From assembly GCA_900545665.1 (NCBI GenBank), contig UQZU01000005.1, positions 1-64,000 of the forward strand: a stretch of 64,000 bases of DNA, read 5' to 3'. The notes beneath the pieces are model-generated. The model was not told the DNA's origin. It did not search any database and saw only the letters and a program-made list of their open reading frames with translations. The translations under genes were made by a program, and so were the position numbers. How positions within the stretch are numbered: the stretch's first letter is position 1; the number at the start of each line of letters is the position of its first letter. The stretch is from an uncultured Collinsella sp. Lineage in GTDB: Bacteria > Actinomycetota > Coriobacteriia > Coriobacteriales > Coriobacteriaceae. Below, piece by piece: positions 39,141 to 48,335 of this stretch.

Positions 39141-39420
39141 GCCAGGGCGCGGAGCGTAAAGAAAACGCGCCCGTGGCGCGTTTTTAGCGCAGCGCGGTCG
39201 GCGCAAGCCGACCGGATAAATTTTGAGCGGAGCTCAAAATTTGGACATCCCTCCTATTCGACCACGCCCCCATCGCGTTCAGCATCAACCCGGATCCCCT
39301 AACATGGAACCTATGACCGTACCCAGTCCCGACCGTTTGCCGAGCAATAGGGTCGCAATCGGCGCCGAACATGTACTATGTACGGGCATTGTCTAAACCC
39401 GTAACTCAAAGGACCCCATC

Positions 39421-40110
39421 TTGCCCGTTGCCGCCGCTATGATCGTTACCGCACACGCCTCGGATGCCATGGTTGCCATCCCGTTTTGGCTCGAGATGTT
39501 CGCCGTCGTCGCGGCATCGATCTCGGGCGTGTTGGTCGCACGCGAGCACAAACTCGACCTGGTGGGCGCGGTCGCGCTCGCGGTGGTCTGCGGTCTGGGC
39601 GGAGGTCTCTTGCGCGACATGACGCTGCAGGTGGGCAACGTCTACATCCTCAACCAGCCGATGGCACTCCCGCTTTCCATTGCCACGGCGGCCATCATCT
39701 ATATTTTCCCGGCAATCGTCGACAAACCCGAAAAACTCATTCCCCTGCTCGATATCATCTCGGTCGGCATCTACGCCGCCACTGGAGCAGACAAGGCGCT
39801 GGTCTACGGCTTTGCGCCGGCGGTGTGCATCATGATGGGCTTTTTCACCGCGGTGGGCGGCGGCATGTTGCGCGACGGCTTTATGGGCGTGGTTCCGGGC
39901 ATTTTCCAACGTACTAACTTTTATGCCATCGCCGCCATCGCCGGATCGACAAGCTACGTGTGTCTCGTTATGAGCGGCATCATGAGCAATGTCGCCGCGC
40001 TGGTCGTATGCGTTGTCGTCACCATGGGTCTGCGCTGGCTCTCGCTGCGCTTTGACATCAAAAGCCCCACCGAAGAAGACATCGCACGCTTCTTGCACCG
40101 TAAAAAGTAG
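39421..40110 (+). CDS. TRIC/YadS-type cation channel family protein
   Basis: A 229-residue membrane protein starting from TTG with AAAGGA 8 bases upstream. About seven transmembrane helices form two repeats, each with a Gly-rich motif: VVCGLGGGLLRDMTLQ near residue 60 and TAVGGGMLRDGFMG near 145. This GGG(L/M)LRD pattern is typical of the trimeric intracellular cation channel family (UPF0126). Bacterial members conduct potassium or sodium in structural studies; some relatives (YicG-type) are linked to glycine uptake. The substrate here is uncertain. Confidence 0.85.
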   Translation: MPVAAAMIVTAHASDAMVAIPFWLEMFAVVAASISGVLVAREHKLDLVGAVALAVVCGLGGGLLRDMTLQVGNVYILNQPMALPLSIATAAIIYIFPAIVDKPEKLIPLLDIISVGIYAATGADKALVYGFAPAVCIMMGFFTAVGGGMLRDGFMGVVPGIFQRTNFYAIAAIAGSTSYVCLVMSGIMSNVAALVVCVVVTMGLRWLSLRFDIKSPTEEDIARFLHRKK

Positions 40111-40217
40111 ACAGCACGGCACGACCCTTCGAAATGCAACCGAGAGGTTCTTTTAGAGTGCCCACGCGTTGGGTACCCTGTTAGGTATATGCCGAACACC
40201 TAACAAAAGGATCAACC

Positions 40218-41363
40218 ATGACTTTCAATCAAACCGCGGCGACGACGTCACACAAAATGCGTCGCTGCCTGCTTATGGCATTCGCGCTCATCGCACTGGC
40301 GATCACTGCGCTTCCCACGGCGTCGTTCGCCGGCACGGACACCGCAGGCAACGTACTTGCGACCGACAATGACGCCAATCCGTCCGGCGTCGAGGGTGAC
40401 CTGTACTGGGCCGGTCAGGCCCTCAACTTGGACGATGCTTCCATCGACCACGATATCATCGCTGCGGGCGATACCCTCTCAATTCGCGACTGCACGGTGG
40501 GCGGCGCCGTTCGTCTTGCGGCGCGCACGATTGATATCGCCCAGACCACGGTTGATGGCAGCGTGACCGTCGCTGGCCAGCACGTTGTTCTCAACGCCGA
40601 CAGCACCGCCAACTGTTTTTACGCGATAGGCGAGACGGTTGCCCTGCGCGGCTTTACCAAGTCGGCAGCGCTTGCGGGCAACACGGTGACCATCGATGGC
40701 ACCGTCGAGGGCGATGTCGAGGTTTGGGCCGACAAGCTCATCCTGGGCAAGAACGCCCACATCACCGGCACCGTGAACGCGCACGTCTCCGAGGACCCCG
40801 AGCGTGCCGCGGGAGCCGAGGTCGGCGCGCTCAAGATCGACCGCACCGAGAACGAGGATACTTCCACCGTTAACGATGTCATCGGCGGTACCGTCGCCGC
40901 GGCACTCTCGACCTGCTTTGTCGCTCTGCTGCTCGAGCTCGTCTTTCCGCGCGCGACTGCCAGCGCCGCCGGCATGCTCCACCAGCGCCCCATGCCCCTG
41001 TGGGTGAGCGGTCTTCTGAGCACGATTGCTATCGTCCCCGCCGTCCTACTGCTGATTATCTCTATCGCCGGTCTGTCGCTTGCCGGAGCCCTCTTGTGCG
41101 GTGTTATTGGCATCGCACTGGTGTCGAGCGCCTTTGCGGGGTGCGCGATCGCGCGCATGGTCGGAAACAGCCAGAACCGTTACGCCATGGCGGCCGTAGG
41201 TGGCATCGCCGCGGGCGCGCTTACGGCAATCCCCCTCGTAGGTGATTTCATCAGCGGCGTGACCTTCGTCTTTACACTCGGCTACATCATCCAAATCATC
41301 TGGCGCAACGCCCACCTCAAGCCGCAGCAGGCCGCCAACACCCCGGGCCTTCCTTCCGCCTAG
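40218..41363 (+). CDS. Secreted bactofilin-like (polymer-forming) membrane protein
   Basis: A 381-residue protein with a signal peptide or first helix (LLMAFALIALAITALPTASFAG). Residues about 50-220 form short beta-helix-like repeats (DDASIDHDIIAAGDTLSI, IDGTVEGDVEVWADKLILGKNAHITGTVNA) like polymer-forming cytoskeletal/bactofilin domains. Four hydrophobic helices follow (VAAALSTCFVALLLELVF; LLSTIAIVPAVLLLIISIAG; ALLCGVIGIALVSSAFAG; IAAGALTAIPLV). The repeats would therefore lie outside the cytoplasm. AAAGGA precedes the ATG. Related proteins are common in Actinobacteria; function is unknown. Confidence 0.75.
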   Translation: MTFNQTAATTSHKMRRCLLMAFALIALAITALPTASFAGTDTAGNVLATDNDANPSGVEGDLYWAGQALNLDDASIDHDIIAAGDTLSIRDCTVGGAVRLAARTIDIAQTTVDGSVTVAGQHVVLNADSTANCFYAIGETVALRGFTKSAALAGNTVTIDGTVEGDVEVWADKLILGKNAHITGTVNAHVSEDPERAAGAEVGALKIDRTENEDTSTVNDVIGGTVAAALSTCFVALLLELVFPRATASAAGMLHQRPMPLWVSGLLSTIAIVPAVLLLIISIAGLSLAGALLCGVIGIALVSSAFAGCAIARMVGNSQNRYAMAAVGGIAAGALTAIPLVGDFISGVTFVFTLGYIIQIIWRNAHLKPQQAANTPGLPSA

Positions 41364-41369
41364 CCGTCG

Positions 41370-41410
41370 ACCCCCCCCGCAAAGGGGACAGGCACCTTTG
41401 CGGGGGGGGT
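41370..41410. repeat. GGGGACAGG-type palindrome with C/G homopolymers
   Basis: ACCCCCCCCGCAAAGG (41370-41385) and its exact complement (41395-41410) enclose GGACAGGCA, the same centre as the element at 5586. It sits between two convergent genes and can act as a bidirectional terminator. Confidence 0.75.
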
Positions 41411-41440
41411 GCAGACCAACTCAATCCCTGTGCACCAAAA

Positions 41441-41469
41441 AGGGCGCCGACCATTGCGGTCGACGCCCT
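41441..41469 (-). terminator. Terminator after typA
   Basis: On the minus strand, AGGGCGTCGACC and GGTCGGCGCCCT arms (one mismatch) are followed by TTTTT. It lies 30 bases past the typA stop. Confidence 0.8.
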
Positions 41470-41498
41470 TTCTTATTGGCGGTTATAAGCCCCAGCGC

Positions 41499-43337
<1,839 letters not shown>

Positions 43338-43454
43338 GTAGTTCCCCTATCTTCTATCCATATACAAACGGCACGCGTATGCGACCCGCCCAGCGATGCA
43401 ACGCTCAGCGGGAATATTGAGCCTTTTACCGAAAACTCGTTTATTTTAGCGATT

Positions 43455-43904
43455 TTAGATGAGAGGGGTTTCCTCACCTGCAGGTTCAGGGTCGCTCCAC
43501 ATAAAACCATCGCCGGCGCCCATGCCCTCATACAGCACATATGCCGAAAAACCACTCTCGAGCGTGGTTTCGAAGAAGCTCACGAGCAGAGCATCGTGAT
43601 AGCTGCCGTCAATCTCGACGCAGCCGGTGTAGCCGATGGCATAGCGGGCGATACGGCCCAGGCCCTCGTCCTTAAGACCCATCTTGTGCTCGGAAATAAA
43701 GTTGGTAGCCGCCTCGAGGCACGCCTCTTCGCCGTCCTCGTCGAGCGCCGCCAGATATCGGTTGGAAGCAGCGTCCTCAATCGCCACAACTACGCCCGGA
43801 TTCTCGCCGGCGGCAAGGTCGTCCAAGAACGCACCAATCAGGTCGCACACCATGGCGTCGAGCTCGGCGGAGACGTTACCGGCGTCCTGCATATCCTGTG
43901 CCAT
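43455..43904 (-). CDS. Conserved-looking cytoplasmic protein of unknown function
   Basis: A 149-residue acidic protein I do not recognise. It is predicted alpha/beta with no signal or membrane helix: an N-terminal helix (VSAELDAMVCDLIGAFLDDLAA), then strands (PGVVVAIED, YLAALDED), a helix (EEACLEAATNFISEHK), and further strands (IARYAIGYTGCVEIDG, YHDALLVSFFE, SAYVLYEG). It follows the small membrane protein and BFN genes with a 30-base gap, so the three may be co-transcribed. Codon use matches its neighbours. Confidence 0.7.
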   Translation of the reverse strand: MAQDMQDAGNVSAELDAMVCDLIGAFLDDLAAGENPGVVVAIEDAASNRYLAALDEDGEEACLEAATNFISEHKMGLKDEGLGRIARYAIGYTGCVEIDGSYHDALLVSFFETTLESGFSAYVLYEGMGAGDGFMWSDPEPAGEETPLI

Positions 43905-43934
43905 CTTTAGACCTTCCCATCGAGTCTGGCGTCA

Positions 43935-44324
43935 TTACAGTTCTTGTGCCTCGGCGGCGATCCTGGCGGCAGCGTCGCGGGCGCGCATCATGTCCGCTGC
44001 GCGCTTGTCGAGCACCTTGATCTGACTGGTCAGCATTACCGCATCGACCACACCCCAGATCACGAGGCCCGTAGAGATCGAAAACCCAAGCGCACCAACT
44101 GTACCACGAAGGCGCGAGCAGATTGCCGCGACAAGGGCGGAGACGACAACCATCTTGATAAACGAGCCGCGGCGTTCGCGAAGCGTGCGGGCCTGCGTCA
44201 CATAGGCAATGCGAGCCGCCTCAGAAGCCTCCGAGCGCATCTGGGCCTCGCGCGCAATGGCCGCCGCCTCAGCCAACATACCGCCGGCCATCAGCGAACG
44301 CTCCGCAGCCTGGCCGCCCCACAT
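43935..44324 (-). CDS. Small membrane protein of unknown function
   Basis: A 129-residue protein. A helical Ala/Arg/Glu-rich N-terminus (about residues 1-55, AEAAAIAREAQMRSEASEAARIAYVTQ) is followed by two short hydrophobic helices (IKMVVVSALVAAICS; GALGFSISTGLVIWGVVDAVML) and a C-terminal coiled-coil-like segment (LDKRAADMMRARDAAARIAAEAQEL). It starts directly after the stop of the BFN gene (no gap), indicating translational coupling. Function is unknown. Confidence 0.65.
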   Translation of the reverse strand: MWGGQAAERSLMAGGMLAEAAAIAREAQMRSEASEAARIAYVTQARTLRERRGSFIKMVVVSALVAAICSRLRGTVGALGFSISTGLVIWGVVDAVMLTSQIKVLDKRAADMMRARDAAARIAAEAQEL

Positions 44325-44825
44325 TTAGAAGTCATCGGGGGAGAGCGTATGGACGAACTCGTCGAACTTCTCGAACTCCCGCTCGTCGTCAACTTCCTCG
44401 GCATGGGCAGAAACGGTGCCTAGGCGATTCATGATGTCGTCCTCCACAAACATGGGGGCATTGCTGCGCACGGCAAGGGCAATGGCATCACTGGGACGCG
44501 CATCGATCTTATGCTCGTTGCCATCGGCCAACACGACAACCGTCGCGTAAAACACGGGCGGCTCGGCGCGAACGATTTCGATGCGTTCGAGCTTGGCACC
44601 CAGGGCGCCAACAGTATCGAGCAACAGGTCATGGGTAATCGGGCGCTCGGCGCGGCCGCTATCGATGCCGCGGCTGATGGCAGCGGCTTCAAACGAACCA
44701 GTTTGAATGGAAAGGGAACGCAGTGGCGCGGGCGAGTCCGATTTGCTGCAGCGCTCGCGAAGCACGATAAGCGATGGCACGGGACCGGCGGCCATGACGA
44801 TGGTCTCTATGTCGACACGAACCAT
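44325..44825 (-). CDS. Bifunctional nuclease (BFN/DUF151) domain protein
   Basis: A 166-residue protein; the ATG at 44825 has GGAGGT 5 bases upstream, so an upstream extension is rejected. The BFN domain fills residues about 1-135: VRVDIETIVMA, PSLIVLRER, RPITHDLLLDTVGALGAKLERIEIV, VFYATVVV and KIDARPSDAIALAVRSNAPMFV. The tail is acidic. A plant homologue has RNase/DNase activity; bacterial roles are unclear. It leads the three-gene cluster down to 43455. Confidence 0.88.
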   Translation of the reverse strand: MVRVDIETIVMAAGPVPSLIVLRERCSKSDSPAPLRSLSIQTGSFEAAAISRGIDSGRAERPITHDLLLDTVGALGAKLERIEIVRAEPPVFYATVVVLADGNEHKIDARPSDAIALAVRSNAPMFVEDDIMNRLGTVSAHAEEVDDEREFEKFDEFVHTLSPDDF

Positions 44826-44945
44826 GGAACACCTCCGGTACGTAGCGGTTAACACGCGGCAGCTCCACCGCATTGAATAGCTATACTACCCAATCTTTCG
44901 CACAGCACACAAAACCAAAATGAGATTTATCGCAGACAAGAAAAA

Positions 44946-44970
44946 AGCCCCAAGGCAATGCCCCAGGGCT
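44946..44970 (-). terminator. Terminator after the tRNA-Ala/tRNA-Ile pair
   Basis: On the minus strand, AGCCCTGGGG and its imperfect complement CTTGGGGCT are followed by TTTTTTC. Confidence 0.7.
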
Positions 44971-44984
44971 CTTCACAGTTTTGA

Positions 44985-45061
44985 TGGTGGACCTGACAAG
45001 ATTCGAACTTGTGACCTCCCGGTTATCAGCCGGACGCTCTAACCAACTGAGCTACAGGTCC
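44985..45061 (-). tRNA. tRNA-Ile(GAT), copy 1
   Basis: A 77-base tRNA with encoded CCA (complement of 44985-44987). The anticodon loop CTGATAA gives GAT. It is 4 bases from tRNA-Ala. Sequence appears identical to the copy at 45209-45285. Confidence 0.97.
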
Positions 45062-45065
45062 ATCA

Positions 45066-45141
45066 TGGTGGAGGTTAGGGGGATCGAACCCCTGACCTCA
45101 GGCTTGCAAAGCCCGCGCTCTCCCAGCTGAGCTAAACCCCC
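45066..45141 (-). tRNA. tRNA-Ala(TGC)
   Basis: A 76-base tRNA with encoded CCA. The acceptor GGGGGTT pairs with AACCTCC (one G-U), and the anticodon loop TTTGCAA gives TGC. Confidence 0.97.
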
Positions 45142-45152
45142 ACGGAGACAGT

Positions 45153-45197
45153 AATAAACACCCCAGCGGCGACTCGGCTCTCGCTGGGGTGTTTATT
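45153..45197 (-). terminator. Strong hairpin inside the tRNA cluster
   Basis: AATAAACACCCCAGCG (45153-45168) and its exact complement (45182-45197) form a 16-base-pair stem between tRNA-Ile copy 2 and tRNA-Ala. It has a terminator shape but no T-run and may instead be a processing signal, since no promoter is seen after it. Confidence 0.6.
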
Positions 45198-45208
45198 GCG
45201 AAAGAAAG

Positions 45209-45285
45209 TGGTGGACCTGACAAGATTCGAACTTGTGACCTCCCGGTTATCAGCCGGACGCTCTAACCAACTGAGCTACAGGTCC
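45209..45285 (-). tRNA. tRNA-Ile(GAT), copy 2
   Basis: A 77-base tRNA with encoded CCA and anticodon GAT, first in the cluster and directly behind a good promoter. Confidence 0.97.
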
Positions 45286-45299
45286 ATCGCGCAAGGGAT

Positions 45300-45329
45300 A
45301 TATTAGACGAGTCGTTACGCGCGCGTCAA
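45300..45329 (-). promoter_or_regulatory. Promoter of the tRNA-Ile/Ala/Ile cluster
   Basis: On the minus strand, TTGACG (complement of 45324-45329) and TAATAT (45300-45305) are 18 bases apart, ending about 15 bases before the first tRNA. Confidence 0.75.
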
Positions 45330-45332
45330 CAA

Positions 45333-45513
45333 CTTTTTTGAAAATCTTTGGGAGGGGTGGTCGCTGGGCTGGCGAGATGGTTTTGGTTTGCTGCTCGGAC
45401 AGTCCTGCGCAAGACGAAGGCCACATTAAGTGGCCTTCTTTGCGTGCGGAACTCGCGACAAACCAAAACCATCTCGCCAGCCCAGCGACCATGGGATCCC
45501 AAGGTTTTCAAAA
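45333..45513. repeat. Long inverted repeat between tRNA-Ile and gyrA
   Basis: Two exact 32-base arms (45359-45390 and 45459-45490) are extended outward by imperfect pairing (TTTTGAAAA..TTTGGGA) to about 180 bases in all. Inner pairing continues around AAGGCCAC/GTGGCCTT. No real gene is seen inside. Confidence 0.85.
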
Positions 45514-45542
45514 AAGCGGTCGGCGCGCAGTGCGCCGACCGC
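45510..45542 (-). terminator. Terminator after gyrA
   Basis: On the minus strand, GCGGTCGGCGC and its exact complement (45516-45542) are followed by TTTTTTG. It lies 40 bases past the gyrA stop. Confidence 0.85.
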
Positions 45543-45582
45543 CGATATATGGGGTCTGATAATTTTTACCAGCTAGAGCCTC

Positions 45583-48324
45583 TTACTCGTCTAGGAGATC
45601 TTCTGGCATGTCGTTGCCGTCGCCTAGATCGACTGGGGCTTCTTCGGGGGCAGAACCATCTTCTGTTGCTTCGCCTTCGGGCTTCTCTTTGGCTGCCGTC
45701 ATGCGGGCTACGGCGCATACGCGGTCGTTGTCGTCGACGGTCATCATCTTGACGCCCTGGGTGGCGCGGCCAGTCTGGCTGATTTCGTCGGTCTTGACGC
45801 GAATGACCGTCGCACCCTCCGTCACGATGAACAGCTCGTGCTGCGGGCCCACCGTCTTCATGGCCGCGAGGTTACCCTTGCGCTCGGTCATTTGGATGGT
45901 GTAGACGCCCTGGCCGCCGCGATTCTGCTCCGGGTAGTCCGCAACCGGCGTGCGCTTGCCGTAGCCGCGCTCGGTGATGACGAATAGATCGCCGTTGCCG
46001 TTAGTGACTTCCATGCCCAGAACGCTCACGCCGTCCTTCAGACCGATACCGCGAACGCCGCTGGTATCGCGGCCGGTGGCGCGCACCTGCTCCTCGGAGA
46101 ACATGATCGCCTTGCCCGCGGTGGTGGCCAGGATAATCTTGTCGCCGTCGCGCACGCGGCACACGTTCAGCAGCGCGTCGTCGTCACGCAGGTTGATAGC
46201 GATCAGGCCGTCGCGACGGCTGCGGTCATATGCGCTCATCACGGTCTTTTTGACCATGCCGCTCTTGGTGGCAAACATCAGGTACTCGTCGGCCGGGAAC
46301 TCGCGGCAGCTGATGACGCTCGCGATCTTCTCGCCTTCCTCGAAGGGCAGCAGGTTGACGATCGCGGTGCCGCGCGCCTGGCGCGTACCCACCGGCAGCT
46401 CGTGCACCTTCAGGCGATAGACCTTGCCCTTGCTCGAGAAGAACAGCACGTACTCGTGCGTGGACGCGATGAACATCTCATCGATAACGTCGTCCTCTTT
46501 GAGGTTGACGCCCGACACGCCCTTGCCACCGCGCTTCTGGGCACGGTAGGCAGCCACTGGGATACGCTTAACGTAGCCGGTGTGGGTGATGGTCACGACC
46601 ATATCCTCGTCGGCGATGAGGTCCTCGACATCCAGGTCCTTCTCAACCTGGCTGATTTCGGTACGGCGCTTGTCGCCAAACTTCTTGGAGATCTCGCGCA
46701 TCTCTTCCTTGATGACGCCCAGAATCTTCTCCTCGTGCGCCAGCAGGTCCTCGTAGTAGGCGATGGCGCGGCGCAGGCCGTCCAACTCTTCTTGGATCTT
46801 GTCGCGCTCCAGGCCGGTCAGGCGGCGCAGCTTCATCTCGAGGATGGCCGTGGTCTGCTCGGGCGTAAAGCCAAAGCGTTCGATCAGTCGGCTGCTGGCC
46901 TCGGAGTCGGTCTGCGAGGAGCGGATGATGCTGATGACCTCGTCGATATGGTCAAGGGCCATCAGGTAGCCCTCGAGGATATGCGCGCGGGCCTGGGCCT
47001 TCTTAAGGTCGAAGCGGGTGCGGCGGGTGACGACGTCGACCTGGTGGTCGATGTAGTGCTGCAGCATCTCACGCAGGCTCAGGCATTTGGGAACGCCGTT
47101 GACGAGTGCCAGGTTGTTGGCGCCAAAGGTCGTCTGCAGCGAGGTGTACTTATACAGATTGTTGAGCACGACCTGCGGAATGACGCCCTTCTTGAGCTCG
47201 ATGACCAGACGGATGCCCTTCTGGTTGGACTCATCGCGCATATCCGAGATGCCCTCGATGCGCTTGTCGTTGACGAGCTGGGCGATCTTCTCCTGCAGGG
47301 TGCCCTTGTTGACCATGTAGGGAATCTCGGTAAAGACCAAGCGGCTGCGGCCGGTCTTGGTGGACTCCACGTGTGCCTTGGCACGCACGGTAATGGAGCC
47401 GCGACCGGTCTCGTAGCTCTGCTTAATGCCGGCGCTGCCCATGATGATGGCACCGGTGGGGAAGTCCGGACCGGGCATGATCTGCATGAGCTCGTCGACG
47501 GTGGCGTCGGGGTTGTCGATCAGGTAGCAGGTGGCCTCGATCGCCTCGGTGAGGTTATGCGGGGCGATGTTGGTGGCCATGCCGACGGCGATGCCTTGGC
47601 TGCCGTTAACCAGCAGGTTGGGGAAGCGCGCAGGCAGTGCCACGGGCTCGGCGAGCGATTCGTCGTAGTTGGGCTGCCAGTCGACGGTATCCTTCTGCAG
47701 GTCGCGCAGCAGTTCCATGGCGGGCTTTGCCAGGCGGCTCTCGGTGTAACGCATGGCCGCCGCGCCGTCGCCGTCGATGTTACCGAAGTTGCCGTGACCA
47801 TCGATGAGCGGCGTGCGCATGGAGAACCACTGCGCCAGGCGAACCATGGCCTCGTAGACCGCGGAGTCACCGTGCGGATGGTACTTACCGATAACTTCGC
47901 CGACCGTCCAGGCCGACTTCTTATGTGGGCGGTTGGGGTAGATGCCGCTCTCGTTCATCGCGTACAGGATGCGGCGGTGCACCGGCTTTAAGCCGTCGCG
48001 CACGTCCGGCAGGGCGCGCGCCGTGATGACCGACATCGAATACTCGATGAACGACTGCTTCATCTCGCGACCGAACTCCGAAATCTGGAGCTGGCCGCCG
48101 TTGATGTCCTCGCCGGCCGAGGCACCACGGTCGACTTCGCCAAAGCTCTCCTCGAGCTCACCGTCGTCGTCCTCTTCCTCATCATCATCGGCATCGGGGT
48201 TATAGGCGTCCGGATCGCCGTCCTCGCCCTGCTCAGCACGGGCAAGCAGGCGCTTCAGATCATCGGGCATACCGGCATCGCCGGCCTCGTCCATACCCTC
48301 GCTATTGTTGATATCGTCTGCCAC
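45583..48324 (-). CDS. gyrA: DNA gyrase subunit A
   Basis: A 913-residue GyrA. The conserved breakage-reunion domain begins only near residue 85 (GREMKQSFIEYSMSVITARALPDVRDG). Before it is an unusual Asp/Glu-rich extension (DADDDEEEDDDGELEES). The catalytic Tyr is about residue 193 in AAMRYTE. The quinolone-determining positions are Ser154 and Glu158 (HGDSAVYEAM), the usual susceptible-type pair for Gram-positives. The C-terminal beta-pinwheel carries a GyrA-box-like QRRGGKGV (as AQKRGGKGVSG). It starts 11 bases after gyrB, so they form an operon. Confidence 0.97.
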   Translation of the reverse strand: MADDINNSEGMDEAGDAGMPDDLKRLLARAEQGEDGDPDAYNPDADDDEEEDDDGELEESFGEVDRGASAGEDINGGQLQISEFGREMKQSFIEYSMSVITARALPDVRDGLKPVHRRILYAMNESGIYPNRPHKKSAWTVGEVIGKYHPHGDSAVYEAMVRLAQWFSMRTPLIDGHGNFGNIDGDGAAAMRYTESRLAKPAMELLRDLQKDTVDWQPNYDESLAEPVALPARFPNLLVNGSQGIAVGMATNIAPHNLTEAIEATCYLIDNPDATVDELMQIMPGPDFPTGAIIMGSAGIKQSYETGRGSITVRAKAHVESTKTGRSRLVFTEIPYMVNKGTLQEKIAQLVNDKRIEGISDMRDESNQKGIRLVIELKKGVIPQVVLNNLYKYTSLQTTFGANNLALVNGVPKCLSLREMLQHYIDHQVDVVTRRTRFDLKKAQARAHILEGYLMALDHIDEVISIIRSSQTDSEASSRLIERFGFTPEQTTAILEMKLRRLTGLERDKIQEELDGLRRAIAYYEDLLAHEEKILGVIKEEMREISKKFGDKRRTEISQVEKDLDVEDLIADEDMVVTITHTGYVKRIPVAAYRAQKRGGKGVSGVNLKEDDVIDEMFIASTHEYVLFFSSKGKVYRLKVHELPVGTRQARGTAIVNLLPFEEGEKIASVISCREFPADEYLMFATKSGMVKKTVMSAYDRSRRDGLIAINLRDDDALLNVCRVRDGDKIILATTAGKAIMFSEEQVRATGRDTSGVRGIGLKDGVSVLGMEVTNGNGDLFVITERGYGKRTPVADYPEQNRGGQGVYTIQMTERKGNLAAMKTVGPQHELFIVTEGATVIRVKTDEISQTGRATQGVKMMTVDDNDRVCAVARMTAAKEKPEGEATEDGSAPEEAPVDLGDGNDMPEDLLDE

Positions 48325-48335
48325 GTTACCTCCTC

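Larger units (their letters stand above)
39052..39420. other. Gap after tRNA-Ser(CGA) with a tRNA remnant and hairpins
   Basis: Besides the terminator at 39063-39091, the gap holds an inverted copy of the tRNA 3' end (39116-39140). After it come three hairpin-forming blocks: GGGCGCG/CGCGCCC, GGTCGGC/GCCGACC, and AATTTTGAGC/GCTCAAAATT, ending near 39242. No gene is seen before the TTG start at 39421. Confidence 0.65.

Noticed and set aside
44985..45285. rRNA operon fragment around tRNA-Ile and tRNA-Ala
   Set aside because: No 16S or 23S sequence is present on either side; flanks are a BFN gene and gyrA.
45326..45559. Short open frames on both strands in the long inverted repeat before gyrA
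   Set aside because: They mirror each other because the DNA is palindromic; no start signal or conserved protein feature is seen.
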